Below are positions 17,025-29,028 of a stretch of DNA of 64,000 nucleotides, one piece after another. A model generated the notes under the pieces. The model was not told the DNA's origin and did no database searches. It saw nothing but the letters and a program-made list of their open reading frames with translations. Within the stretch, counting starts at the first letter, position 1; each line of letters opens with the position of its first letter. This DNA is from Flavobacterium ammoniigenes (lineage in GTDB: Bacteria; Bacteroidota; Bacteroidia; Flavobacteriales; Flavobacteriaceae): the NCBI RefSeq assembly GCF_020886055.1, contig NZ_AP025184.1, positions 1,922,001 to 1,986,000 on the forward strand, in the 5' to 3' direction. The position numbers and the translations under genes were made by a program.

Positions 17025-17969
17025 ATGGACATACAAGAATTTTATCCTAACCTTGACGAAAAAAGAATACTACGCAGTCATACAGGTGTAGAAGCTAGGA
17101 TTTTTAACTCATGGAAGCAAGAAGGAATACTTTGGGAGGAAAGTAAGGTTAAGCAAGGTTCAGAAAAACGAGAGTGGGAATATTTAAATGTTTTCGAGGC
17201 GTTATGGTTATTAGTTGTAGTTGAACTCAGAAAGTTAAATCTGAATTTGGATACAATTAAATCGGTTCGAGATTTTTTAAAACAAGTTAATGACCCACGA
17301 CTGGAAATTGAAAAACTTACAGAAGAAGAATTTCAAAAAAATGTTGTAGAAAAATTTCCTGCTGGAATTTTAGAACAACATGGAGGTACAATTACTAAAA
17401 AAGCTTATTTAGAGATTCACCCTAAAACAATAGAAAAGGACAATGGTTATTTTATCAATAATATGGGAATAATGCTCTATGGGATATTGATAGAAAAAAC
17501 ATCCCCATCATTAATTATTGAGCTCAATAATAAGAATAGTAATTATGATATGGCTATTGCAATGAATTGTCACTCAAATAGTAAGTTTAAAAAAGATTTG
17601 TTTGATTTTTATACTAAGAAATTTTCTGAATCAATTTTTGTTAATCTTTCCATTCTTCCTATAGTTGAAAAACTATTCGAGAGGGAGGATTTTGAAAAAC
17701 ATAAATTATATTATGGCTTATACACCAAACAAGAAAACCAACTGTTAGAATCTATCAGAGATAATGAATGTACTGAAGTAAAGATCATTAAACATAAAAG
17801 TGGAGATATAACAATTAATTTTTCTGAACAAAATGACATAACCGGAGTTAAAGCCAAAGAACTTAGAAAATTGCTCGGTCTGAAAAAATATGATAAAGTA
17901 GAGGTTACTTTTAGAAATGAAAATCATATGGTTATAAAAAACACACAAAAGCAAATACTAAAAAAATAG
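17025..17969 (+). CDS. MerR-like transcriptional regulator with large unknown C-terminal region
   Basis: A 314-aa protein. Residues 1-85 look like a MerR-type helix-turn-helix: a Trp-Lys-Gln-Glu-Gly-Ile-Leu-Trp turn, then W-E-Y-L-N-V-F-E-A-L-W-L-L and LNLNLDTIKSVRDFL, as in MerR dimerisation helices. The rest has no recognised effector domain; its last 60 residues (EVKIIKHKSGDITINFSEQ...) are basic and mixed. The ATG at 17025 is preferred to the TTG at 17004, which lies in the -7 box. It sits between a divergent small operon and the recombinase, a position typical of a regulator of a mobile island. Confidence 0.65.
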   Translation: MDIQEFYPNLDEKRILRSHTGVEARIFNSWKQEGILWEESKVKQGSEKREWEYLNVFEALWLLVVVELRKLNLNLDTIKSVRDFLKQVNDPRLEIEKLTEEEFQKNVVEKFPAGILEQHGGTITKKAYLEIHPKTIEKDNGYFINNMGIMLYGILIEKTSPSLIIELNNKNSNYDMAIAMNCHSNSKFKKDLFDFYTKKFSESIFVNLSILPIVEKLFEREDFEKHKLYYGLYTKQENQLLESIRDNECTEVKIIKHKSGDITINFSEQNDITGVKAKELRKLLGLKKYDKVEVTFRNENHMVIKNTQKQILKK

Positions 17970-18049
17970 CAATCCTGGGTATCCCCTAGTATTAAATCGC
18001 CTAATAACAGTGAACAGGTACATCCTACTTCTTCCTGCCAACAGGTAAA

Positions 18050-18188
18050 ATGGATCTAGAAAAAGCCGAACAAATTGTAAACAAAAACAGAAACAAAAAA
18101 TTAACTGAGAATCAAATTAAAGAAGTTATTGCTTTAGCAGAGTTATTAGCTAGTTGCACTATTATTAATTTAAAAAAGGGAATCAAAA

Positions 18189-18214
<26 letters not shown>
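18050..18214 (+). CDS. 54-residue protein overlapping the recombinase start
   Basis: An ATG-to-TAG frame of 54 residues: MDLEKAEQIVNKNRNKKLTE then NQIKEVIALAELLASCTIIN, a convincing amphipathic helical pattern. It overlaps the first 26 nt of the serine recombinase in another frame, so translation may be coupled. The helix content and position suggest a small accessory factor for the recombinase. The frame is seen; the role is inferred. Confidence 0.5.
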
Positions 18215-19928
<1,714 letters not shown>

Positions 19929-19960
19929 CAATCTGCTCCATTACCACTCTGGCACCTCTC

Positions 19961-20001
19961 CAAGCTCAAAGAACGTGTCCTATTTTGCGGTGGCAAATGT
20001 A
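19961..20001 (-). promoter_or_regulatory. tRNA operon promoter and boxA-like leader
   Basis: TACATTTG on the minus strand (19994-20001) matches the -7 consensus. The short leader at 19961-19980 reads GGACACGTTCTTTGAGCTTG, whose ACACGTTC...GA core also occurs in the rRNA leader (43411-43430) and in the 16S-23S spacer (41347-41366), suggesting a shared antitermination element. Confidence 0.65.
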
Positions 20002-20133
20002 GCACTTCATTGTATTAATCACAACTATTTTGTACCTTTTTTTACTTTTATTTCGTGATTTTTATTAAATCACTTAACAATCAAGCCTCTAGCAATAAAT
20101 AAATTGACTCTAATCAGAATACTGAAATCAAAA

Positions 20134-20163
20134 TTTGAATTTCTATAAAAAAGAGTAAATTTG
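20134..20163 (+). promoter_or_regulatory. Promoter of thiolase gene
   Basis: TTTG at 20134-20137, an 18-bp spacer, then TAAATTTG at 20156-20163: a near-ideal Bacteroidota promoter. It predicts a start about 20 nt before the ATG at 20188 and argues against the in-frame TTG at 20161. Confidence 0.8.
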
Positions 20164-20187
20164 CTACATCAACTAGTAAAAAGTGCT

Positions 20188-21366
20188 ATGAACAAAAGAG
20201 TCGTTATTGTTGCCGCAGCTAGAACCCCTATTGGAAGTTTTATGGGAGGATTAGCAACTACTCCTGCCCCACAATTAGGAGCTATTGCTATTAAAGGTGC
20301 ACTAGAAAAAATCAATCTGGATCCTACTTTAGTTGATGAAGTGTTCATGGGAAATGTGATACAAGCTGGCGTAGGCCAGGCTCCTGCTCGACAAGCAGCC
20401 CTATTTGCTGGGTTATCTAATTCAGTAGCTTGTACAACCGTAAATAAAGTATGTGCATCTGGAATGAAAGCAGTCATGTTTGCTGCTCAAGCCATTCAAT
20501 CTAATGACGCCGAAATTGTCGTTGCAGGCGGAATGGAAAACATGAGTTTGATTCCACATTACACCCATCTACGAGCGGGAATAAAATTTGGCCCAACCAC
20601 CTTACAAGACGGAATGCAAAAAGACGGACTTACCGATGCCTATGACAACACTGCCATGGGAGTAAGTGCCGATCTTTGCGCTAACGAATATAAAATTTCC
20701 AGAGAAGAACAAGACCAATTTGCCATTCAATCCTATGAGCGAAGTGCCAAAGCTTGGGAAGCTGGAAAATTTGATAACGAAATTGTTCCGGTCGCAGTGC
20801 CTCAGCGTAAAGGAGAACCTGTAATCGTTTCAAAAGACGAAGACTATACCAATGTAAAATTAGATAGAATTAGTAGCTTAAACCCCGCTTTTACCAAAGA
20901 AGGGACAGTTACTGCTGCTAATGCTTCTACCATTAATGATGGGGCGGCTGCTTTGGTAATTATGAGTGAGGAAAAAGCAAAAGCATTGGATTTATCTCCG
21001 CTAGCGTATATCCTTTCTTACGCAGACGCAGCGCAAGAACCAAAATGGTTTACAACAAGTCCAGCATTAGCATTACCCAAGGCTTTGAAAAAAGCAAATC
21101 TTACTATTGAAGATGTAGACTATTTTGAGTTTAACGAAGCTTTTTCAGTAGTTGGTTTGGCGAATGCCAAAATATTAAATATTGATCAAAACAAAATCAA
21201 TGTGAACGGTGGTGCCGTTTCTTTAGGACATCCATTGGGTTGTTCAGGAGCACGAATCATTGTAACCTTATTGAATGTATTAGAACAAAATAACGGAAAA
21301 ATCGGAGCAGCAGCCATTTGTAATGGTGGTGGAGGTGCTTCGGCAATAGTAATTGAAAGAGCCTAA
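20188..21366 (+). CDS. Acetyl-CoA C-acetyltransferase (thiolase)
   Basis: A 392-aa thiolase of standard length. It condenses two acetyl-CoA to acetoacetyl-CoA or runs the reverse, thiolytic step. Visible motifs: RTPIGSFMGG at the N-terminus, the nucleophilic Cys in NKVCASGMKAV (about residue 89), GGMENMS, the NEAFSVV segment, NVNGGAVSLGHPLGCSGARI with catalytic His, and the second Cys in CNGGGGASA. The ATG at 20188 is chosen from the promoter. It is separated by 43 bp from the NlpC/P60 gene on the same strand. Whether it serves beta-oxidation or biosynthesis cannot be told from the context. Confidence 0.95.
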   Translation: MNKRVVIVAAARTPIGSFMGGLATTPAPQLGAIAIKGALEKINLDPTLVDEVFMGNVIQAGVGQAPARQAALFAGLSNSVACTTVNKVCASGMKAVMFAAQAIQSNDAEIVVAGGMENMSLIPHYTHLRAGIKFGPTTLQDGMQKDGLTDAYDNTAMGVSADLCANEYKISREEQDQFAIQSYERSAKAWEAGKFDNEIVPVAVPQRKGEPVIVSKDEDYTNVKLDRISSLNPAFTKEGTVTAANASTINDGAAALVIMSEEKAKALDLSPLAYILSYADAAQEPKWFTTSPALALPKALKKANLTIEDVDYFEFNEAFSVVGLANAKILNIDQNKINVNGGAVSLGHPLGCSGARIIVTLLNVLEQNNGKIGAAAICNGGGGASAIVIERA

Positions 21367-21409
21367 ATCAGTCACTTAATTTACGATCATAAACAATAAA
21401 AAGTTTTAA

Positions 21410-22171
21410 ATGTTTGGAATTTGTAACCTAGCCATTATCCCACTTCGAGCGGAACCTAGCGACAGAAGCGAAATTGTTTCTCAGGTCTTGTTTGGCGAAC
21501 ATTTTGAAGTGGTAGAAGAATTAAAACAATGGCGCCGAATCCGATTGCATTATGATGCTTATGAAGGTTGGGTAGATTCCAAACAATTTCAAATGATTTC
21601 TGAAGCAGCGTACAACACACTCTCAAAAGAACCAATTATTTTAAATGCTGATTTGATCGACTATATTTCAGCTCCAAATAATACTTTACTCCCTATTCCT
21701 TTAGGAGCATCGCTATCTTTTTTAAATCATGACGATATTAATACCGCTCAATTTGAATTTGATGGTACAAAAACTAGTGGCGTACAAGATAAAAGTAAAC
21801 TAATTGCAACAGCATTTATGTATTTAAACGCGCCTTACCTTTGGGGTGGAAAAACCCCTTTCGGTATTGACTGCTCAGGATTTACCCAAATGATATATAA
21901 ATTAAATGGCTACCATTTGTTTAGAGATGCCTCGCAACAAGCAACTCAAGGAGAAGCCTTAAGTTTTATTGAAGAAAGTGAACCCGGAGACTTGGCTTTT
22001 TTTGATAACGAAGAGGGTAACATCATCCATGTGGGTATTATAATGGAAAACAATTACATTATTCATGCTAGTGGAAAAGTTCGGATTGACCGTCTGGATC
22101 ATTTGGGTATTTTTAACCCCGAAACACAAAAACACACCCACAAACTAAGAGTAATCAAAAAAATTATATAA
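21410..22171 (+). CDS. C40 (NlpC/P60) peptidase with SH3-like domain
   Basis: A 253-aa protein. The N-terminal 65 residues are a bacterial SH3-like domain (IIPLRAEPSDRSEIVSQVLF, then RRIRLHYDAYEGWV). The C-terminal half is an NlpC/P60 cysteine peptidase with the nucleophile in FGIDCSGF (about residue 155), the His in HVGIIM and a further polar residue in IIHASG. Such enzymes cleave D-Glu to diamino-acid bonds in peptidoglycan peptides. No signal peptide is visible, which suggests action on imported or recycled muropeptides in the cytoplasm, as for YkfC-type enzymes. The gene ends at a bidirectional terminator. Confidence 0.9.
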   Translation: MFGICNLAIIPLRAEPSDRSEIVSQVLFGEHFEVVEELKQWRRIRLHYDAYEGWVDSKQFQMISEAAYNTLSKEPIILNADLIDYISAPNNTLLPIPLGASLSFLNHDDINTAQFEFDGTKTSGVQDKSKLIATAFMYLNAPYLWGGKTPFGIDCSGFTQMIYKLNGYHLFRDASQQATQGEALSFIEESEPGDLAFFDNEEGNIIHVGIIMENNYIIHASGKVRIDRLDHLGIFNPETQKHTHKLRVIKKII

Positions 22172-22173
22172 AT

Positions 22174-22205
22174 AAAAAAGCCGAATTTTTCAATTCGGCT
22201 TTTTT
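22174..22205. terminator. Bidirectional terminator
   Basis: A 14-bp stem AAAAAAGCCGAATT with AATTCGGCTTTTTT, loop TTTC, between the convergent peptidase (plus) and TPR (minus) genes. It works on both strands. Confidence 0.9.
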
Positions 22206-22221
22206 ATTTATATGATGAAAA

Positions 22222-23496
22222 CTATTTTTTCATTTTAGCTTTTAAAGCTTTTGCTTTTTCAGTCATTTCTAGGGCTCTGTAAACACTTAATAAAGTACTT
22301 TTTACCTCTTCATTAGTACTGTCTAATTCAGATGCTTTTTCTAAGTATGGCAATGCCGATGTAAACACTGCTTCTCTTTGTTTTTTCAACACTTCGTAAC
22401 GTTTGTTATCTTTTTCAGAGTTGCCTAATTTTTGAATTTCTTCAAATAATTTTTTATCAGCATCCAATTTTAAAATCGCTAAGTTCAAATAGGCATTCAC
22501 GTAGTCTGATTTAATTTCAATGGCTCTTTTGTAATACTTTTCAGCGTCTACTAAATTTTTAGCATTATAACTAATTACACCTAAGTTAAAAACTAAGTCT
22601 GCATCGTTTGGACTTTGTGCCAAAACTTCAGTTATTAATTTTTTATAAGTATCATAATCTTTAGTATCCAAATACAAATTGGCTTCAGTCAAAATTAATG
22701 AGGTATCCTCAGGATTAGCTGCTCTTGCCTCGGCAACTGCTTTTTTAGCTTCGGCTACTTTACCGTTTTGCACTAAAATCAAGGCCATATTTTTATAGAT
22801 TTCACCTCTTTTAGATGGAATATCTTCTGTTCTTGGCTTTTCATGAGTACCTAATTTCACCATTTGGTCTCTTTCTTTAGCAGTAGGGAAAAATTGTTCT
22901 TCACCATTGATTTTATTCACTGCATAGAAATTAGTTCCCTTTCCAGAATAGTTTAACATTTTTAACTCGTCATAAGCATTATAAGCTGTTTCATATTCTT
23001 TGGCATTTACATAAGTAGAGGCTGCATAATACAAATTGATGGTGTCTTTTTTATCCAACAAATAGGCATCATATAATTTTTTAGCTCCAGCCGCATGTTT
23101 TTCCGCTTTGGAATCAGCGATAGCCGCATTGATTAATTTGTATTTAACATCAATAATTGAAGTTGATGCCTGGGCAGAAAATTTGGCTTTACCAGAAGTT
23201 TTCTCAATTGACAACACTTCTTGATAGGCTTTGGCAGCAGCCGAAAGATTAGCATCCGTATTTTCATTTTTTGTTGCTAAAGCTAAGTGAGCATTGGCTT
23301 TTACAAATTGGAATTGTGCTTTTTCAGCATCTGGTGCTGCTGCTGAAGCCGCTTCAGCGCCTTGTAAAATAGTGATTGCTTCTTGAGCATTTCCTGCTTT
23401 TAATGCTTTTTCAGCTGCTTTAATTTGGTCTTTTTGAGCAAAAGTGGCAACTGATATCAACAAAGCTGATGCTAGTAGTACATATTTACTTTTCAT
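22222..23496 (-). CDS. Exported tetratricopeptide-repeat protein
   Basis: A 424-aa protein with a signal peptide (MKSKYVLLASALLISVATFAQ). Almost the whole mature part is TPR-like helical repeats, for example NLGVISYNAKNLVDAEKYYK and AYLNLAILKLDADKKLFEEI. TPR arrays mediate protein-protein contacts, here in the periplasm. It lies 39 bp downstream of gyrA on the same strand and is probably co-transcribed with it; I recall the same gyrA-TPR order in other flavobacteria. Its partner is unknown. Confidence 0.85.
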   Translation of the reverse strand: MKSKYVLLASALLISVATFAQKDQIKAAEKALKAGNAQEAITILQGAEAASAAAPDAEKAQFQFVKANAHLALATKNENTDANLSAAAKAYQEVLSIEKTSGKAKFSAQASTSIIDVKYKLINAAIADSKAEKHAAGAKKLYDAYLLDKKDTINLYYAASTYVNAKEYETAYNAYDELKMLNYSGKGTNFYAVNKINGEEQFFPTAKERDQMVKLGTHEKPRTEDIPSKRGEIYKNMALILVQNGKVAEAKKAVAEARAANPEDTSLILTEANLYLDTKDYDTYKKLITEVLAQSPNDADLVFNLGVISYNAKNLVDAEKYYKRAIEIKSDYVNAYLNLAILKLDADKKLFEEIQKLGNSEKDNKRYEVLKKQREAVFTSALPYLEKASELDSTNEEVKSTLLSVYRALEMTEKAKALKAKMKK

Positions 23497-23535
23497 AGTA
23501 TTCTAAATTTGATTGGTTTTAATTATTGTTTTAAT

Positions 23536-26157
23536 TTATTCGTCTGAATCGTCTTCGTCAGCGTCATCACCTTCTTCATCGTCAACGATTTCTTCTTCTT
23601 CATCATCGTCATCATCAGCAGCACCATCATCTTCTAGTACTTCTAGAACTGGTTTTACTCTTTCGATCACTTCGACTTCAATTGGATTACCGTCTTCGTC
23701 TAATTCTACTTCGGCAGGATCATCTTTCATTACTTTGGTTACCGCCGCAATAGAATCGTTTCCTTTTATGTTGATTAATTTTACTCCTTGAGTAGCACGT
23801 CCCATTACACGAAGATCTTCCACTGCCATACGGATAGTTAATCCTGATTTGTTGATAATCATCAAATCGTCAGCATCAGTTACCGCGTTGATCGAGATCA
23901 ATTGACCTGTTTTTTCTGTAATGTTCAATGTTTTCACTCCTTTTCCTCCACGATTCGTAATTCTGTACTCATCTAAGCTAGAACGTTTACCGTATCCGTT
24001 TTCAGCAACTACTAAAATTTCGCTACTCATATCGTTCACCGTCACCATTCCGATTACTTCATCTTTATCGTCTTTCAAAGTAATTCCGCGAACTCCCGAA
24101 GCCGTTCTTCCCATTGGACGGGTTTTTGTTTCTTCGAAACGAACCAATTTACCAGATTTAACAGCCAAAATAATTTGACTTTCACCATTGGTTAATTGAG
24201 CCGCTAATAATTCGTCTCCTTCTTTAATAGTGATAGCAGCAACTCCATTCACACGAGGTTTAGAATATTTCTCTAAAGACGTTTTCTTCACCTGTCCTTG
24301 TTTCGTTACCATCACTAAGTTATGGCTCGTTACATACTCTTTATCTCTCAAGTCTTGTGTACAAATAAATGCTTTCACTTTGTCATCCGACTCGATATTG
24401 ATTAAGTTTTGCAATGCTCTTCCTTTGGCGGTTTTGCTTCCTTCTGGAATTTCATACACACGCATCCAGAAACATTTTCCTTTTTGCGTAAAGAACATCA
24501 TGTACTGGTGATTGGTAGCCACAAACATATGCTCTAAGAAATCTTGGTCACGGGTACCTGCACTTTTTTGTCCTACTCCACCTCTATTTTGAGTTTTGTA
24601 TTCTGACAAGTTGGTACGTTTGATATAACCTGCATGTGAAATTGTAATGACTACATTTTCATCGGCAATCAAATCTTCAATACTTACATCGCCACCAGAA
24701 TATTCGATTTGAGAACGACGCTCATCACCGTATTTGTCTCTGATTTCAACTAATTCTTCTTTGATCAAGGCGATTCTTAAATTCACATCGGCTAATAAAG
24801 CTCTTAAGTGCTCGATTAACTTCATGATTTCTTCATACTCAGCACGCAATTTATCTTGCTCTAATCCTGTTAATTGACGCAAACGCATTTCAACAATAGC
24901 ACGGGCTTGAATATCAGATAATTTGAATCTTTCGATTAATTTTTCTTTGGCTTCATCAGTATTTTTAGACGCTTTGATTAAAGCAATTACTTCGTCAATG
25001 TTATCTGAAGCAATGATTAATCCTTCTAAAATATGGGCTCTTTCTTCTGCTTTACGCAATTCAAATTGAGTTCTACGAATAACCACATCGTGACGGTGCT
25101 CAACGAAATGATGAATCATATCTTTTAGATTCAACGTCTCTGGACGACCATTCACCAAGGCAATGTTGTTTACACTAAATGAAGATTGTAATTGGGTATA
25201 CTTATATAAGGTATTCAACACTACATTAGGTGTAGCGTCGCGTTTCAAGATATACACGATACGCATACCGTTTCTATCCGACTCATCACGGATATTAGCA
25301 ATACCCTCGATTTTCTTTTCGTTTACTAAGTCAGCAGTACGTTTGATCATATCTGCTTTGTTCACTTGGTATGGAATTTCAGTTACAATGATAGATTCTC
25401 TACCATCTACTTCTTCAAAACCTACTTTAGCACGAATAACTACTCTACCACGACCTGTTTTGAATGCTTCACGCACCCCTTCATATCCGTAAATAATTCC
25501 ACCTGTTGGGAAATCGGGTGCTTTAACGTGCGTAATTAACTCGTCAATTTCAATATCATTATTATCAATATACGCGATAGTTCCGTTAATAACTTCAGTC
25601 AAGTTATGAGGTGGCATATTGGTAGCCATACCCACTGCAATACCTGTAGCTCCATTAATTAATAAGGTAGGTACACGTGTTGGCATTACTTTTGGCTCAT
25701 ACAAAGTATCGTCAAAATTCAATTGAAAATCAACTGTTTCTTTTTCAATATCAGCCATAATTTCTTCCGAAATCTTACGCATTCTGGCCTCGGTATAACG
25801 CATTGCTGCAGGACTATCACCATCAACAGAACCAAAGTTACCTTGTCCGTCAACTAATAAGTAACGCATACTCCACTCTTGCGCCATACGTACCATAGCA
25901 TCGTATACAGAAGTATCACCGTGTGGGTGGTACTTACCTAAAACCTCCCCTACAATTCTAGCGGATTTTTTGTGGGCTTTATTTGAAAAAACTCCTAAAT
26001 CATACATTCCGTAAAGTACTCTTCGATGCACCGGTTTCAAACCATCTCTAACATCTGGAAGTGCTCTTGATACAATTACCGACATCGAATAATCGATGTA
26101 AGCTGATTTCATTTCATCTTCTATGTTAATAGGAATTAACTTTTCTCCTTCAGACAT
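23536..26157 (-). CDS. gyrA: DNA gyrase subunit A
   Basis: An 873-aa protein, the normal length. GyrA breaks and rejoins DNA during ATP-driven negative supercoiling with GyrB. The catalytic Tyr121 is in [10 protein letters not shown]. The quinolone-determining region reads [10 protein letters not shown]: the position of E. coli Ser83 is Thr82, a natural variant also common in sensitive species, and Asp87 is kept as Asp86. The C-terminal pinwheel domain has the GyrA box ([10 protein letters not shown]). The last 35 residues form a very acidic tail (DDDDDEEEE..., about 23 Asp/Glu). No ATG alternative is needed. It is divergent from clpC across a 257-bp gap. Confidence 0.98.
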   Translation of the reverse strand: MSEGEKLIPINIEDEMKSAYIDYSMSVIVSRALPDVRDGLKPVHRRVLYGMYDLGVFSNKAHKKSARIVGEVLGKYHPHGDTSVYDAMVRMAQEWSMRYLLVDGQGNFGSVDGDSPAAMRYTEARMRKISEEIMADIEKETVDFQLNFDDTLYEPKVMPTRVPTLLINGATGIAVGMATNMPPHNLTEVINGTIAYIDNNDIEIDELITHVKAPDFPTGGIIYGYEGVREAFKTGRGRVVIRAKVGFEEVDGRESIIVTEIPYQVNKADMIKRTADLVNEKKIEGIANIRDESDRNGMRIVYILKRDATPNVVLNTLYKYTQLQSSFSVNNIALVNGRPETLNLKDMIHHFVEHRHDVVIRRTQFELRKAEERAHILEGLIIASDNIDEVIALIKASKNTDEAKEKLIERFKLSDIQARAIVEMRLRQLTGLEQDKLRAEYEEIMKLIEHLRALLADVNLRIALIKEELVEIRDKYGDERRSQIEYSGGDVSIEDLIADENVVITISHAGYIKRTNLSEYKTQNRGGVGQKSAGTRDQDFLEHMFVATNHQYMMFFTQKGKCFWMRVYEIPEGSKTAKGRALQNLINIESDDKVKAFICTQDLRDKEYVTSHNLVMVTKQGQVKKTSLEKYSKPRVNGVAAITIKEGDELLAAQLTNGESQIILAVKSGKLVRFEETKTRPMGRTASGVRGITLKDDKDEVIGMVTVNDMSSEILVVAENGYGKRSSLDEYRITNRGGKGVKTLNITEKTGQLISINAVTDADDLMIINKSGLTIRMAVEDLRVMGRATQGVKLINIKGNDSIAAVTKVMKDDPAEVELDEDGNPIEVEVIERVKPVLEVLEDDGAADDDDDEEEEIVDDEEGDDADEDDSDE

Positions 26158-26363
26158 AAGTTGTTATATTAAAAAATTATATTCGTTTCAAAACGTGCCA
26201 ATATACGGAGATTTGAAATTTTTAATGGTATTTTTAACTACTTATTTCAATGATTTATTAACAACTTTTCCATGTATTTTGGTTAATAAAATAAGCCGAA
26301 TTATTCTTTCTATTTATTATTTTTTTTGTCAATTAGCTGACAGCAGTAGTTAAGGGTATGGTA

Positions 26364-26395
26364 TTTGGTTTTCCAACACCAATTAACTAAATTTA
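26364..26395 (+). promoter_or_regulatory. Possible clpC promoter
   Basis: TTTG (26364-26367), 20 bp, then TAAATTTA (26388-26395), one mismatch from the -7 consensus and 19 bp before the clpC ATG. In the rest of the 26158-26414 gap I find no clear gyrA promoter. Confidence 0.4.
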
Positions 26396-26414
26396 CACTA
26401 TCAAAAATAAATAT

Positions 26415-28961
26415 ATGGATGATAATTTTTCACCAAGAGTAAAAGATGTAATCACTTACAGTAAGGAAGAAGCCTTGCGACTAGGCCATGATTTCATTGG
26501 TACCGAACACCTAATGTTAGGAATTCTTAGAGATGGAAACGGAAAAGCGATTCATATTTTGAATACGCTTGCAGTAGATTTAGATCACTTGCGTAGAAAA
26601 GTGGAAATTTTAAGCCCTGCCAATCCTAGCATTGAAGTAAGTGTAGAAAAGAAAAATTTACACCTTACTCGTCAAGCTGAAAGAGCTTTAAAAACTACTT
26701 TTTTGGAAGCCAAAGTTTTTCAAAGTACATCCATTAGTACCGCACATTTGCTTTTATGCATATTGCGAAATGAAAACGATCCCACAACCAAACTACTCAA
26801 CAAGTTGAAAATCGACTACGATGTAGTTAAAGAACAATACGTAAATATGACTCCAGCAGAAGATGATTTCATGGAAAACTTGCCAAAAAACGAGTCGTAT
26901 AATGACGAATCAGGACAAGATGACAGTATCAAAGAAAGCAATTTCAATAACCCAACTAATAAATCAAATAAAAAGTCCAAAACACCTGTTTTAGATAACT
27001 TTGGAAGAGATTTAACTGAAATGGCTGAAGAAGGAAAATTAGACCCTGTAGTGGGACGCGAAAAAGAGATTGAGCGTGTTTCCCAAATTCTAAGTCGAAG
27101 AAAAAAGAACAATCCATTATTGATTGGAGAACCTGGTGTTGGTAAATCAGCCATTGCCGAAGGTTTGGCTTTGCGAATTATACAAAAAAAGGTATCGCGA
27201 ATTTTATTCAACAAACGTGTAGTAACTCTAGATCTAGCGAGCTTAGTTGCTGGAACTAAATACCGAGGACAGTTTGAAGAACGAATGAAAGCCGTGATGA
27301 ATGAACTTGAAAAAAATGATGATATCATTCTTTTTATTGACGAAATACACACTATTGTAGGTGCTGGAGGAGCAACAGGTTCTTTGGACGCTTCCAATAT
27401 GTTCAAACCAGCTTTGGCTCGTGGCGAAATTCAATGTATCGGAGCAACTACTTTAGATGAATACCGTCAATACATTGAAAAAGATGGTGCTTTAGAAAGA
27501 CGTTTTCAAAAAATAATTGTAGAGCCTACTTCGGTTCCTGAAACAATTACCATTTTGAACAATATCAAAAACAAATACGAGGACCATCACAATGTAACCT
27601 ATACCCAAGAAGCAATTGAAGCTTGCGTAAAATTAACCGATCGTTATATGTCGGAACGTTTTTTACCAGACAAAGCAATCGATGCTTTAGACGAAGCAGG
27701 TTCAAGAGTTCATATTACTAATATTGAGGTTCCAAAACAGATTGTGGATCTTGAACGTCAGTTAGAAGATGTGCGTGTCTTGAAAAATGAAGTAGTTAAG
27801 AAACAAAAATACGAAGAGGCAGCCAAACTTCGCGACGACGAAAAACGCATTGAAAAAGACTTAGCTATTGCACAAGAACAATGGGAAGAAGATGCTAAAA
27901 ACAATCGTATAGAAGTTACTGAGGACAATGTAGCCGATGTCGTTTCTATGATGACTGGTATTCCGGTAAATCGAATCGCACAAACAGAAAGTAATAAATT
28001 AGCTAAATTACCCGAACTTATTGAAGGTAAGGTAATTGGTCAAAAAGAAGCAGTACTTAAAATTGCACGTTCTATTCAACGAAACCGTGCCGGATTAAAG
28101 GATCCAAACAGACCAATTGGTTCTTTTATTTTCTTAGGACAAACCGGTGTAGGTAAAACCCAATTAGCGAAAGTAATTGCAAAAGAATTATTCGATTCTG
28201 AAGATGCCTTAGTACGAATCGACATGAGCGAATACATGGAAAAATTTGCCATTTCAAGGTTAGTGGGAGCTCCTCCAGGTTACGTGGGTTATGAAGAAGG
28301 TGGACAATTAACAGAAAAAGTTCGAAGAAAACCGTATTGTGTAGTATTACTAGACGAAATTGAAAAAGCACATCCTGACGTTTTTAATATGTTACTTCAA
28401 GTATTAGATGATGGATTTTTAACGGATAGCTTGGGACGAAAAATTGATTTCAAAAACACCATTATTATTATGACATCCAATGTGGGTGCAAGACAATTAA
28501 AAGATTTTGGACAAGGAGTTGGTTTTGGAACTGCTGCGAGAACTGCTCAAGTAGATGACAATTCGAAAAGCATTATTGAAAATGCACTTAAGAAAACATT
28601 TGCACCTGAATTCTTAAATAGAATTGATGATGTTATCGTATTTAATGCATTAGAGAAACACGATATTGATTTAATTATCGAAATTGAATTAAAGAAACTT
28701 ACTGCTCGAATTGCCGACTTAGGATACAAATTAAATTTGTCAGACAAAGCCAAAGCTTTTATAGCCGATAAAGGATTTGACAAACAATTTGGTGCTAGAC
28801 CTTTAAAAAGAGCGATACAGAAGTACGTAGAAGATTCTCTTGCTGAAGAAATCATCACATCAAAAATAGGATCTGGCGACGAAATTTTCATGGATATTGA
28901 AGAAGGAGCTCAAGAGTTAAGTGTACAAGTACACAAAGCAGAAGAGCCAACAAATCAATAA
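26415..28961 (+). CDS. clpC: ATP-dependent Clp protease ATP-binding subunit ClpC
   Basis: An 848-aa class I Hsp100 unfoldase that feeds proteins to ClpP. The N domain (residues 1-145) begins FSPRVKDVITYSKEEALRLG. The first AAA+ module has Walker A GEPGVGKS near residue 238. A middle region with the UVR-like stretch KYEEAAKLRDDEKRIEKDL (about 465-483) distinguishes ClpC from ClpA and ClpB. The second AAA+ module has Walker A GQTGVGKT near residue 575. The gene is monocistronic, divergent from gyrA, and ends at a strong terminator. I see no CtsR-like site. Confidence 0.95.
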   Translation: MDDNFSPRVKDVITYSKEEALRLGHDFIGTEHLMLGILRDGNGKAIHILNTLAVDLDHLRRKVEILSPANPSIEVSVEKKNLHLTRQAERALKTTFLEAKVFQSTSISTAHLLLCILRNENDPTTKLLNKLKIDYDVVKEQYVNMTPAEDDFMENLPKNESYNDESGQDDSIKESNFNNPTNKSNKKSKTPVLDNFGRDLTEMAEEGKLDPVVGREKEIERVSQILSRRKKNNPLLIGEPGVGKSAIAEGLALRIIQKKVSRILFNKRVVTLDLASLVAGTKYRGQFEERMKAVMNELEKNDDIILFIDEIHTIVGAGGATGSLDASNMFKPALARGEIQCIGATTLDEYRQYIEKDGALERRFQKIIVEPTSVPETITILNNIKNKYEDHHNVTYTQEAIEACVKLTDRYMSERFLPDKAIDALDEAGSRVHITNIEVPKQIVDLERQLEDVRVLKNEVVKKQKYEEAAKLRDDEKRIEKDLAIAQEQWEEDAKNNRIEVTEDNVADVVSMMTGIPVNRIAQTESNKLAKLPELIEGKVIGQKEAVLKIARSIQRNRAGLKDPNRPIGSFIFLGQTGVGKTQLAKVIAKELFDSEDALVRIDMSEYMEKFAISRLVGAPPGYVGYEEGGQLTEKVRRKPYCVVLLDEIEKAHPDVFNMLLQVLDDGFLTDSLGRKIDFKNTIIIMTSNVGARQLKDFGQGVGFGTAARTAQVDDNSKSIIENALKKTFAPEFLNRIDDVIVFNALEKHDIDLIIEIELKKLTARIADLGYKLNLSDKAKAFIADKGFDKQFGARPLKRAIQKYVEDSLAEEIITSKIGSGDEIFMDIEEGAQELSVQVHKAEEPTNQ

Positions 28962-28977
28962 CATCAAATACCTCTTT

Positions 28978-29015
28978 AAATAAACAAACCCGCCATAAGG
29001 CGGGTTTGTTTATTT
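28978..29015. terminator. Strong bidirectional terminator
   Basis: A perfect 17-bp stem (AAATAAACAAACCCGCC and its complement) with loop ATAA, between clpC (plus) and the phosphate transporter (minus). Confidence 0.92.
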
Positions 29016-29028
29016 AAGAATAAAAAAT

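Noticed and set aside
23513..23791. Ser-rich open frame on the plus strand at 23513-23791
   Set aside because: It is the complement of the Asp/Glu-rich tail of gyrA.
23780..26100. Quinolone-resistance mutation in gyrA (Thr at the Ser83 position)
   Set aside because: Thr at this position is a natural variant in many bacteria and cannot be read as resistance; Asp87 equivalent is kept.
26816..27406. 196-codon open frame opposite clpC
   Set aside because: It is fully inside clpC, which has intact motifs; no independent support.
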